From Phellopilus nigrolimitatus (lineage: Eukaryota; Basidiomycota; Agaricomycetes; Hymenochaetales; Hymenochaetaceae): a stretch of 64,000 nucleotides of DNA. Location: assembly GCA_021029095.1 (NCBI GenBank), contig JAJOHG010000016.1, positions 558,001-622,000 on the forward strand, given 5' to 3'. Below are positions 33,318-43,590 of the stretch, piece after piece; positions within the stretch are counted from its first letter, which is position 1, and each line of letters starts with the position of its first letter. The position numbers were made by a program, and so were the translations under genes. The notes under the pieces are model-generated. The model ran no database searches. It was not told where the DNA came from and saw only the letters and a program-made list of their open reading frames with translations.

Positions 33318-34510
33318 CTGACGTCCTCGCTCAGGCTCATCCCAGACGTGTGGAGTCTAAGTGTGCGTTGCTCAGCACGTGTGGATACACATAGTTAGAA
33401 AGAAAGGAAAAGAAACGCACTCGAAGATGTGCCGCTTTGTCTTCACGTCGGGCAGTGGGGACTCGATCTTCCGGTCTATACGGCCGGGACAGATGAGTGC
33501 GGGGTCGAGCGATTCGGCGCGGTTCGTGGCCATGATGACTTCGACGTCGCCACGCGTGTCGAAATTGTCCAGCTGATTCAGCAGCTCGAGCATGGTGTGC
33601 TAGATCTCACGCTCGCTGCCAAAAGTCGACTTGTAACTGCAAAAGCTGCTTCAGCACACAATAGCATGCATGCAGAAGACTGCGTGCGATCTCCTCACCG
33701 TTTCGTGCCGATAGTGTCAGTCTCGTCGATGAGAACGATGTTCGGTGTGTGCTCCTCGCACCAGCTTCGGCCTGCTGCTAAGGTACTTTTGAATGAGTTC
33801 GAAACCGACAGCGCGCAGGAACAGCACAGACATCTGGTTCGTGACCGCCTTCGCGAGGAGCGTCTTGCGTGTCCCCGGAACGCCGTATAGAATGACACCC
33901 TTGGGTGGCCGGATGCCCATCTATCTCCTCATGCAGCTCGGAGTGTGTGAGCAGGAGCTCGACCGCTTCCTGCAAAAAAAGCGTAAGCAGCATTCTGTGG
34001 CGCACACGGGCGACATGCGGCGCACCTTTATTTCCTGGATCTGCTGGTCAAGACCGCCGACGTCTGCGTAGCTCTCCATTGGTGCATTGTCGAGCTTCAT
34101 CACGCTGACCATGGGGTCCGTGTCGTCCTGCAGCACGTCGATGATCGCCTGCGTCTTGTGGTGGAGCAGGACAGAGCAGCCGGGCTCGAGGCTGTCCTTG
34201 CCGACGATGCTCATGATCACGATGTAGAACTCTGGGCCAGACAACGTCGAGATGATTGCGTGGTTGTGGTTGATGATCTCCTCGAGCGTGCCGACAGCCA
34301 TCGGCGCCCCGCACAAGTCATCGGCCTTTGTGCGGTTCTCCTCATTGCGCACCCCGTGCAAAACCTCGGGATGTTGCAGCCCAAGTGATGTCGAAAAGAA
34401 AGAGACGTAGAATAAATTTTTGCACTTTGACGTGGCATGTTGAATTTGATGTAGGGCCGGCTCGATGGTGTTCAGGGCCTTAAGCAAATGCTGTCGCACC
34501 ATGGCCGGAT
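33318..34510 (-). pseudogene. RPT2: Captured fragment of 26S proteasome ATPase Rpt2
   Basis: The minus strand encodes [66 protein letters not shown], then PPKGVILYG, the Walker B area [15 protein letters not shown], and [17 protein letters not shown] with [15 protein letters not shown]. These are Rpt2 landmarks of the 19S regulatory particle. Damage: a frameshift between the block SELHEEI and the next GIRPPKG, the Walker A glycine replaced (GVPGTRKT), an in-frame stop at 33602-33600 (EI*HTM), and loss of both ends; sequence stops just after MSLSEDV near 33318, before the C-terminal lid. Introns are retained (for example before EAVELLL), so it is not a retrocopy. A functional RPT2 must exist elsewhere. 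Confidence 0.85.
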
Positions 34511-34562
34511 GCTACAGCAAATAGCGATTATAGCCTGATACTTTTGAATAATAAGAAAAGCA

Positions 34563-34633
34563 TTATGGTATAATGGTTGTGACTGCTGAATTTGGTTTAT
34601 GTTTGCTGTGTGTTCGAACCTGGTTCATGCAAT
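34563..34633 (+). repeat. tRNA-like sequence (A-box and B-box), probably degenerate
   Basis: TTATGGTATAATGG near the start and GTGTTCGAACCTGG near the end lie about 45 bp apart, like pol III A and B boxes, and the first four bases GCAT could pair with ATGC at the end. The anticodon arm does not fold well, so it is a tRNA-derived repeat or a decayed gene rather than a functional tRNA. Confidence 0.3.
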
Positions 34634-34683
34634 TGTTTTTCGTAAGTAAAATTGATTTACATTGTAATATTGCGGCAAGATTT

Positions 34684-34799
34684 GAAGAATCTGAAGAATC
34701 TGAAGAATCTGAAGAACCTGAAGGATTTGAAGGATTTGAAGGACTGGCGGGGTATCGGCAAGCTAGTCCTTCAAATCTTTCAAATCCTTCAAATCCTTC
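34684..34799. repeat. 9-bp tandem repeat and perfect-looking hairpin
   Basis: Units of GAAGAATCT change into GAAGGATTT from 34684 to 34740. The stretch 34720-34745 is then the reverse complement of most of 34765-34799, with a 19-bp loop; the right side has one extra 9-bp unit. This would fold into a strong hairpin at the inner side of the right end of the element. Confidence 0.8.
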
Positions 34800-34883
34800 A
34801 AATCAATGAAATTGAGAGCAAATTGAAGCAAATTGAAGCAAATTGAAGAAACTGAAGCAGTTCTGACTACATTTGACAGAATT

Positions 34884-34907
34884 TGACAGGGGGGGTTTTT
34901 CCTGATG
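34884..34907 (-). repeat. Right 24-bp terminal inverted repeat
   Basis: Exact reverse complement of 32933-32956. Preceded by AAATTGAAGC tandem units at about 34819-34850. Confidence 0.8.
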
Positions 34908-34912
34908 GTTAG

Positions 34913-35996
34913 TCCCGCTCGTTGACTGCTTTGCTAAGCGAAAATTCAGTTCGAATCCGGTGTTAGCGCCAAAATTAATATATGCGCGTACGTATCCTCG
35001 TGACATGTGCTGGTCTTTGAAGCTTTTAATCTATGCATCCGTGGGAGCAATGGGCCTCAGGATGTCCTTGTGGACAAGAAAAGATTATGCCAGCGACACG
35101 GGCCTGTCTACCAGCCGCCTCTCCTCAGAGGCACGATCTGAAGAAGACTGCGCAGAAGAAATTTGAGCGCGAGGCCTCGACGTGAAAAGCTCTGGCGTTA
35201 TCTGTTGGTTATTTCCATTTTGCTTTCAAGCTCCTGTCGGCCCCGTGTACGCCGCGCCTGTAAGGACAGTCACGTTTCATCTGTTCTATACTGAGACTCA
35301 GAAACGCTTCTCAGACAAGCTGTCCCGTCTCCGTTCTCTAGGACTCGACAAGACAACTCGGTCTGTTTTAAGATACAGAATCGTACTTCTGAGACATATG
35401 ACATTGCATATGTATCCGGCGAAAGACGAGGAGCTTGAGGCTCGATCTGATAAGATCGTGTTCTAATGGTCCCGTCATCATCACATGTATCAGATAAGAT
35501 GCGTGTCTCCAGGTCTTCTTTCCGTTAATCTGCGCGTTCCTAAACCTTACAGAGCGCTGAATCTCCTGCTGGCCAGTCAGCCGTGATCCGTTGAAAAAAA
35601 GAACGTTATCCGCCCTATGGTGGGCACTCATTTATTTCTCTGCTTCCATTCTAACACCGCTCCTTCTGTAGCGCAAGCCATGCGGAGCTGAAGACATCTT
35701 GACCATATGGAATGGCGTCGCGTATCCGAGCTGTCTCCCGCAGGAGTTCAGAGTCCCGAGCGTAAGGTCGCGAGTTTTAAACGGACTATCTTTCTCCGTT
35801 CACGTCACCCGCGCCCGTCCGCCAGTGTAAATCTAAGAATACACCAGCTCAGCATGCGCAAGCATGCAATATGCAGCAAAAATATCAATGATGAAGGAAG
35901 CGGGAAGAACCACAGTCGAGGTTTATAATACGATCACCCTGGTCATTCCCGCTTTTCTGTCGCCACTGCACCTCCCAACGCGTTGCTACTAGCTGG
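34913..35996. other. Intergenic region before the ferric reductase gene
   Basis: A second tRNA-like stretch with a B-box (AGTTCGAATCC, about 34952-34962) lies right outside the element. Frames at 35182-35466 and 35368-35631 overlap on opposite strands and have no motif. The last 150 bp probably contain the ferric reductase promoter. Confidence 0.4.
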
Positions 35997-38686
35997 GTGC
36001 CGCCCATCATGGACTCCCTATCCTTGCAGGCGCGGGGGAAGAACCCCAACAGCGTGTTCTACAACTTCCGCATTACCGAGTATCCGAAGTACGCAGCCTG
36101 CCTCACAGCTGTATTTATCGGCACGGTCGCTTTGTATTATCTCGCCGAAAGCTGTGTGACGCTCCTTGCGCTCAGGCGCGCAAGTCGCAATGCGCGGAGT
36201 ACGAGCCTTCCGGCTACGAATGCGAAGGAAGTTTCAAAGAAGGACCGTGACAGAGAAGCCGTCCAGTGCAGTGGGAACTCTGGACGAGTATCGCTCCGGC
36301 GCATTCCTTTTGCGATCTTGAATGCTGCGCGTGTCGTCGCGTACCGTATTACGCTCCGCGATGGCCAAGGCGCGTCTCTCCCGCTCGTCGAGATCGTCAT
36401 ACCAGCGTGTTACGTTGTCGCGTTGTTGACTTTCGCGTTCACTCGAGGTGCGGCCATCTGCTCATGTTTTCAATGGGATTTATTCTCATAATGAACAATT
36501 GATTTGTGCAGCGCGGGATATCGGTACCGGCATTCTTGATCCCAACTATTGGGCAGATCGCGCCGGCACGCTCGCGGTCAGCCAGCTTACGTTCATCGTG
36601 GCCCTTGCAGGAAAGAACAACATCATCTCTGGTGAGCCTATCTTTCCGTATTCTTCACTTACCTCCTCTGATTTTACGGTCTATCTACAATCAAAGCACT
36701 GACCGGCATCGGATACGAAAAGGTTCGTTTATGATAGGCTCTAAGCGCATTCTAGAGCTGACGGCGTGTTAGTTGAACATCCTCCACCGCGCTGCCTCGC
36801 GCACGGTTCTCATCCTGATTTGGGTGCATTTCTGGGGACGAGTGCGTATCTCTCTTCTCCTCATTTTATCGACCAAACTCAACCTTAGCTTTCTATGCTC
36901 AGTGGAAGCTTGGGTACGTCCTATCGTATTTCTTCTCTTTCTCTCGCATATGCTGATATGAATGATGCCTCGAAGACTTACAGGCTCCGATGAGATTAGC
37001 AACCGCTGGGTCCAGGCTGGGATTTTAGGTGCCGTCGCGTACACTCTCGGCATCATACTAGGTACAAAGCAGCTACGGAACAGGACATACGAGCTCTTTC
37101 TCATTGGGCATATCCTGCTGTACCTGTACGTTATCATTCGACAGATCTCTGTTCTGAATGCTGACTTATTTTAAAACCTTGACAAAACAGCATCTTTCTC
37201 CTCACGATATACTTTCATGTGCGCGTGTTCGCGGGGTACGTCATATTCTTTCTTATTGTCAATACCACTCATCGACGCCCTATTCCATCACAAAATAGGA
37301 TCAGGAATTATGTATGGCCTGCCTTCACCCTCTGGGGCCTCGATCGCACGCTGCGCTTCGCACGCGTTGTCCGGAACCGCTTCCTCTCTTCGCGCTCAAA
37401 TCCGGCCTCGACCTCCCATACCCCGGCGCGTGCGAAGCTGGAGATACTTTCGCCCGACGCACTCCGTGTGTCGCTGCGCATGGCAGATGTGGGCATCGCA
37501 CTCGGAGGCTTGCGGTGGTCGGCAGGCCAGACCGCGTACCTCTCTATACCGGCCGTGTCGCGCATTCCGTTCGAAGCGCACCCGTTCACTATCGCGTCAG
37601 TCGACGCGCCGCTCCCTCCAAGTGCCAAGTCTATCGTCGAAAAGGAAGAAAGGGAGGTCAAGTTCATCATCCGCGCGCGTCGCGGCTTCACGCGTCGCCT
37701 GCACGAGTACGCGTTGCGTGCGGGTGGCGTGTGCAGTACCTCTGCGTACGTCGACGGCCCGTACGGCTACCCACCGGACGTGAATGCGTACCCCCGCGTC
37801 GTGCTCGTAGCCGGTAAGCCTCTCTATTTTTAAGAGCCAATGCGTGCTGACGAACGTGAGGCATCTGCAGGCGGCTCGGGCGTGTCGTTCACCTTACCTT
37901 TACTTCTCGAAGTAGCACGGTACGTACGAATACGCATTTACGAAAGAGAACAGCATTTGACTTTAAGAACGTAAGCCGAGTGCGAGATGACCCGCCATCG
38001 ACACTCACAAGACGGGTCCTCTTCGTGTGGTTTATCCGTGAGCGAGGTAAGCATTTGATTTCATTCTTTACATCCTCCTTTCTAGTTTGACTACATTTCT
38101 AAATTCAACTTGAACGCTGATCCCAGAGCATGTCGAATGGATCGCTAACGACCTTGCTGCGCTCGAAGAAAATATGCCAGATCAATTGAACGTCGAAGTG
38201 CGCGTCTTTGTAACCAGAAAAAGCAGCAGAGAGCCGGAAGAGCCGCTCGCTGTGCCATCACTCGTGCTGGAGAAGAAGGACGCCTTCGAGGAACCTTCCG
38301 AGAAGCTTGAAGGCGACGCGCCTGCGTCCGGTTCTGCGAGTGCGGAGGATACAAAGGAATCGATCGACGACAAGACAAGGTCGAAGAGAGGGATAATATC
38401 TCGTGGACGGCCAAGCGTCGCGGCCGTCCTCGAGGAGGAGCTAGAGCTGGCGAGCGGAGACGGGTCGGCGTGTGTCAGCGGTGCGTCCTGTTCTACTTCT
38501 GATATCTCCCGTTTCTTAGACTCCTCACTAATGCATTTATCAATCATTCAAACTACAGTATCTGGTCCGCTAACACTCATCGACGACGTACGGGCTGCGC
38601 TGCGCGGCCCACGCGTCGCTAGCCTGAATGCGGTCCTGCGCGGCGGCGCAAGCGTGTTCCTACACGTAGAGCATTTCGGCATGTAA
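35997..38686 (+). CDS. Ferric/cupric reductase transmembrane protein (FRE family)
   Basis: At least eight exons. The start is the ATG at 35997 or 36009 (MDSLSLQARGKNPNSVFYN). Exon 1 ends at 36447 and joins 36512 in frame. Membrane segments follow with four candidate heme histidines: LNILHRAAS, LIWVHFWGR, LIGHILLYL and IYFHVRVF. The FAD motif HPFTIAS is at about 37579-37599, the NADPH pocket shows GPYGYPPD (37757-37780) and VAGGSGVSFTLPLLLE (after an intron at 37814), and the C-terminus is VFLHVEHFGM. The enzyme passes electrons from cytosolic NADPH through FAD and two hemes to extracellular iron or copper, feeding high-affinity iron uptake. A Glu/Ser/Lys-rich insert of about 80 residues (38240-38480) lies in the last third of the NADPH domain. 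All key motifs are intact. Confidence 0.88.
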
Positions 38687-39205
38687 TGCGGCTGGCGATA
38701 GGAAAAGACGAAGACCGAGCCTTATAAAAGCACTTGAGCATCGTATTACGAAGAAAAAAAAAGTAGAAGTAACTGGATTGGATGTAAATTTGCAATTTGT
38801 ATGTGATTATTGTTCTTTCTTCTGAGGCTGCCAACATGTCGCTGAATTGAGCGCCGCGACGTTCAACTCTACAGTTGCGACATGCTTTGCACTCAGAGTC
38901 AGGCGACGACAGACATGCATGGTTTTTCAGCGCGGCCAGCACTTCAGTTCTCAGGTATGAAATCTCCATGTCCATCCACGGCGCGTGACAGATGTACATG
39001 TAAATATGCGATAATGTCACGTGCCACGGCGGTCCCCGAAGAATCGAATGCGGCGCCGTTCGCGAGTCACCATCCTCAGCGACGACAGCAACGACGGCGG
39101 CGGCGCCGACAAGCCCTTCGATAGTCGCCACATGTCCCGCACGCACCCCGCCTTGCGCAAGCCACATTCGGCTGTCGGTGGCGCACCGTCAACGGAATCT
39201 CCCGG
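38687..39205. other. Intergenic region
   Basis: Ferric reductase 3' region and family A upstream DNA. The stretch 39010-39180 resembles coding DNA by GC but has no stable frame; no gene called. Confidence 0.5.
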
Positions 39206-39245
39206 GGTATGAAGTCATGCCGCCCCACCCGCCGTCCTTTATAAC
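39206..39245 (+). promoter_or_regulatory. Conserved TATA-containing promoter block of family A gene
   Basis: GGTATGAAGTCAT, CCGCCCCAC and TTTATAAC in the same order and spacing as at 9749-9788, 36 bp before the ATG at 39281. Likely core promoter shared by two of the family A genes. Confidence 0.6.
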
Positions 39246-39280
39246 CTAACCAATTGCTCTCCTTTCCAGAGTAAACCGAC

Positions 39281-40940
39281 ATGGCCTCCATCAACGTTGA
39301 CCCGCCCGTAACGACGCCCGCCCACGAATGGGCCGCCAGCACTGCCGACGCCCTAGCCGCCACGCGCTTGAGCTCTACCGCTGACGCGCACCCGCCGCCT
39401 CAGACACCGGCTTCGACAGCGTCGACGCCCGGGTCTGAATTTCCTGGCGCATTTCCACGCGACGCGAACAGCCAGTATACGAACACCAGCGCTGTTGAAA
39501 GTTTCTACGCGTCCTCCACTCCGCGTGCCGCGCTCGACCACCTCGCTGATGCCGCACCACCCGACACCGTTTTGCTCGATGCGAACGGGAACGTGGACCT
39601 CGCAAGGACCAAGGAAGTTGCAGCGCAATACCTGCCTGCACGTGAAGATATACAGCGGACGCTCGCGAGTGGCATCGATACCGCACGGGAATACTTACCT
39701 GAACGCGTCGTCGGCGCGCTCGGATCCGCCTTGCGTGCGTGTATTTCCGCTGACCCTCGGCTTCGTCTAAGTTCTTGTTTTTCTTTCTCCTTACTCTGGA
39801 CATTCAGCTGCGGGAACGACAAACCCGGACTCTGCCGACGCTCAGCTCAATTTTACCCATCCCGCTCAGGCCATTGAAGCTGCGTCAACCAAGGCTCCCA
39901 ACAAAAGCGCGAACGCTGACAACGCGTCGACTGTCAGCATCCTCCCGTCCACGCGCAGGCAGAGCTTCCGGGAAGACACTTCCGCAAGCAGCTTCTCCAG
40001 GTCGAACACCACCACGGATACAGCACTGAATGGAAACGGGGATGTTGGCCTCAAGCCGCCCGGTGTAAATAAAAACGGTGGTGCCGCGAGTTTAGGTGAG
40101 TTCTCCTGCTTTCCCTTCCTATATTCATCGTTTTCGTTCCATTATTTCCCGTCGCGCTGTCTATGTACTCAACATCTCCTCGCATTTCTCAACTACTGTC
40201 TTTTATTATTTCCGACTCCGATCCCCCTCTGTACAGATCCAGCGTCCTCTGCCAAGCCTTCTGAACCCGATGCCAGCTCGAGGGCGCGCACTTCTTTCCC
40301 AGCGTCAGAGCGCGATCTGTCCGCGCCCAAGTCAAACAGCGAGGACGCGAATGAAACAATTGACGCTGCAGCCGCTGCGCGGGTCCCGCCGTTCATCTCG
40401 AAGCCCGACGTGTCCGCTGCAAACTCATCAAACCTCCCATCCTCCGACCCGTCCCCACCGTCTACGCCAAAACCCGCCAACACAGCCAACACCAACAACG
40501 ACCCAAACTCAGACGCATCGTCTCCCGCGCCGAAAGACGATATTACAGAACACCAGATCGCCGCCGCCGAGCGCACGCGTGTGGATCGCGCTGGCGGCGG
40601 CGGCGGCGGCGCGGGGCAGCCCGCGCCCGACCAACCGTGGCTCGACACGGCGCCTGCGCAGGCGCATGTCAGGGCTGGGCGGGGCGTTTCCGTGACGCCA
40701 GCGCCGGGGGTCGCTGCGCCTGGTGCGGGGGCGGACGGGGCGGCGACACCTCAGCAGGAGGAGTCGCTTTCTGGTGGGCCTGAGGAGGCGGATGGGGTGC
40801 GTGCGGAGGGTGGGGGAGATGAGAGCGATGTAGGTCATGGGAGAAATGAAGGTCATGGCGGTGGAAATGGTACGGGGAAGAAGGAGGGCAAGGCAAGAAG
40901 GTTTGTCGAGAAGGTGAAGGAGAAGCTGCATCATCGGTAG
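39281..40940 (+). CDS. Family A protein, intact three-exon copy outside the palindrome
   Basis: Exons 39281-39734, 39808-40095 and 40237-40940 join in frame to 481 residues, the longest copy. MASINVDPPVTTPAHEW, FPGAFPRDAN, PRAALDHLADAAPP and YLPERVVGALGSAL closely match the gene at 9827; the exon 2 start AGTTNPDSADAQLN matches its AGTTDTDAVDAQLD. Exon 3 is Ala/Ser/Pro/Gly-rich with a stretch QPWLDTAPAQAHVRAG (compare SPAQAHVKGG at 18485) and ends EGKARRFVEKVKEKLHHR. The final two residues GH of the other copies are missing. Role unknown; three intact genes with conserved ends argue for a real protein under selection. No sign of disruption. Confidence 0.8.
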
Positions 40941-43462
40941 CGGTGAGGTACGCTTCGGCTCAGACTGAAGATTACGTTGTATTGTATGGTTTCAAAGTGT
41001 ACTTTTCATTCGTAGTGACAATAAAAATACAGTGTGCAGTAGTATCTTCTCGACGCAGAAAGACTTAGCAATTGGGAATATTATTCTGTATGAGCGACAA
41101 CCAGATGGGACATCATGTCCAACAGAAATGCTCAGCGCTGCTCGTGCTCTACTCCATCTATAAAGCTTCACGTATACCTAACAATCTAACAATAATGTAA
41201 GCGCGCGCGGAGAGGAGCAGACGCGAATCATGTACGAGACTCGAACTTACCATGCATGCCGCGCTCCGTACGACGCCGCTCGGCCACTTCAGCGGTTTGT
41301 CCTTCAATGCCGCTGTGACATGCTGATGATGCTGTTCTGAAGTCATTTGTGCGCTTCAAGATGCCGTCAGATGGGGCCATGCGACGCTTTGGATTGGATA
41401 CCAGGCATACCTGGGACGACCACCATGCGCGGCATTACATCTGCAACAACATCGAGCCATAGTTCTCGACGATATATGCGGAAATCTGGCACGCAGAAAG
41501 GCGCTCCAAATCGCTCCCTTCCGAAAGACGCTAATCCATCTGTGTGCAAGATGGTTGACTTAGCGCAGGACACGGAAGAGACGAAGTTGCGAGTATCTGA
41601 CGCTAGTGGTATAGCACGCTCTGAGTTCCCGAGCTCTTTGTGTGCCAACATTTCCGGCATTCAAAACTGTAAGCTCCTTCATGATTTCAGCTCCTAGCTA
41701 TGAGAAAATGTTCGAACATACCTACAACGCAGTGCCCGAGGTATCGAATTGGATCATTGGTAAATTATGACTGCACTATTATTTGCACGCATATTGAGTT
41801 ATCCCAGACGGCTTTGGACGAAACCGGACAGCTAGCTTGCTAATCGCGATTCGTCAGTAGGCTGCTTCGTTTGGTTGAGTCCAACTAGAGCCACTAATGC
41901 AAAACGTGCATCAATCCGCATGCCCGCGACGACAGGCTCCCGACCCGCGCGGCGTTTGTTTCCCGGCCTTGAGCGCATCAACTGCTTTCACGGTTCTGTA
42001 ACGAGTCGCAATCGTGACAGCTGCAAACCTCTGGTCACTGCCCAGAGGTTTGAGGGTTTTTTCAGTCAATTCATAGTTTTTGTTTTCATCTCGAAGTGCA
42101 ATCTAATCCAACCAGAAGTGCAATGACGACAATGAGGGCGAGCAGATTTTGCAGATGTATGGCCGAGCTCAGTAAGGCTGAGGCGAGTGTTGGTAGCGGT
42201 CGATATGGCAACCAACACGTGCAAATATTTGTCAACAACACGTCGGCAAAAATGGCCGCACTTTCGCGGACGACTTGGGTCTTTCGTTGAAACGACTTGT
42301 TAAAAAGCTTTCTAAATGTATAGATTGCATAGATCTTGCTGCTCCTTGGATACTGCTGAATAAACTGCATCAAAACGAAGTCGAAACTTCCGAGGTAAGC
42401 GTGTCATACTATGCCCGTCTTGCATTATTGTCTTCAGAATGTCCTCTAATGTACAGCTCTGTTGCACCCCTCGAATGCCGGACGTCCTACTTACGGTATC
42501 TTTTAAGTATCCGAGCTTATTAATATGCATTCAGTAAGTGTTCACGCTGCTCTGTCCACTGAGACGAAACGATCGGAAGATCTCGATCTCTTTGATTCTG
42601 AAAGCTTCCTAGTAACTCGGTAACGGGCCGTGATGACATATCTTATGGCTCCTGGCGTATCTGTGTTTTTCAGAATAGGAACTTAAGGCATACAGATCGA
42701 ATCTGCCAAGCTCATGAAGAAGGAGTGCCGGATCGTATACACAGCCGGCAAGCATTCGCGGTTCGTTCCCGTGGATTCCTCGTGCCCTTAGACAGGTATG
42801 GAGACATACTATCCATAACGTCTACTAGTCCGTCTATCGATTCGAAACTTAAGACTAACGAGCGAACAAATGTTTGAACAGGTCGCCGGCGTTCAAACTG
42901 CAATCCGCAGAACAGACAGAATCGAGTACTCCCATTGGCTTCGAATATATCGACTTCATTCAATTTCTCGAGTCCGTGCATAATGAAGCACTTCTCAGGT
43001 CATTGTCGTGAAGTTATCCTGGTGTATCGGGCAGGATTAATAGGGTACCTAATGTGCGTACTCCCAAATACATTAATATCGAAACGCGAATATTCGATAT
43101 CATTCCCAATTAGTAGACTCTATGACAGTGCGATACCATGGAAATTGAATATTTATCCAGAGCAGAGCGGCTAGATTTCCGCCATTCGTTCACATCCTTC
43201 CACTGGTATAAAGCGTTATAAAACTCGTCCGGTAAGCAACGAACTTATCGGATGTCGTTGCTCTCAAACGTGCCTATTCGACGCGTCGGTCTGATGGCCG
43301 ACACTAGCGTCCTGGTACATGGCGAAACGGCACATGTTATCCCTCAGTAAATGTTTCGCAGCGCGGAGAACACGGGGTAGCAGCGGTTTGCGGTGGTGAG
43401 TATCTTTTGTTCTCTTCCCTTTTCTGTTCATGCTTATTTATTCTGAAACCAAATTATCAAGG
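40941..43462. other. Gene-poor region with dispersed repeat copy 2
   Basis: No gene supported. Opposed frames at 41347-41697 and 41367-41660 shadow each other. The ATG at 42208 opens the MATNTCKYLSTTRRQKW unit that recurs at 23840; downstream the frames RLVKKLSKCIDCIDLA and LLNKLHQNEVETSE look protein-like but are interrupted. Confidence 0.45.
42207..42262 (+). repeat. Dispersed repeat, copy 2 (MATNTCKYLS unit)
   Basis: Plus-strand match to the minus strand at 23775-23842; begins TATGGCAACCAACACGTG and continues through the RRQKW codons with about two differences in the shared part. The frame ends at a stop about 33 codons after the ATG. Confidence 0.6.
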
Positions 43463-43482
43463 CCATGAACAGTATAAAAGGA
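43463..43482 (+). promoter_or_regulatory. TATA block of DPBB paralogue
   Basis: Contains CATGAACAGTATAAAAGGAC, sharing its first 15 bases with the block before the DPBB gene at 22666. It lies about 110-125 bp before the ATG at 43591. Confidence 0.6.
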
Positions 43483-43590
43483 CTGGCAATGAATCTACTA
43501 AGACCAGTTCACTTTCACAGTCGTTCTTCAGCTTCAGAATATCTTCCAAGTTATCTTTCGAACTTCTTAATAACCCATACATTCAGTACC

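Larger units (their letters stand above)
32933..34907. mobile_element. 1,975-bp non-autonomous element with 24-bp perfect TIRs carrying an RPT2 fragment
   Basis: The ends 32933-32956 and 34884-34907 are exact reverse complements over 24 bp (CATCAGGAAAAACC, five more C, TGTCA). Inside both ends lie TTGAAG-rich repeats in opposite orientation. No transposase frame is present. The cargo is a fragment of a proteasome ATPase gene with introns kept, so it was captured as DNA. No target-site duplication is obvious: flanks read ...GCAGAGGT and GTTAGTCC... . This resembles Pack-type gene capture by TIR elements; the superfamily is unknown. Confidence 0.65.

Noticed and set aside
33429..33890. 153-codon plus-strand frame over the RPT2 fragment
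   Set aside because: Antisense shadow of conserved ATPase coding sequence.
34910..34975. Functional tRNA gene outside the element
   Set aside because: A good B-box is present, but no 5' acceptor strand complementary to the 3' GTTAGCGCC lies at the needed distance.
39505..39822. Minus-strand frames over family A exon 1
   Set aside because: Shadows of the plus-strand gene; no motif and not conserved between copies.
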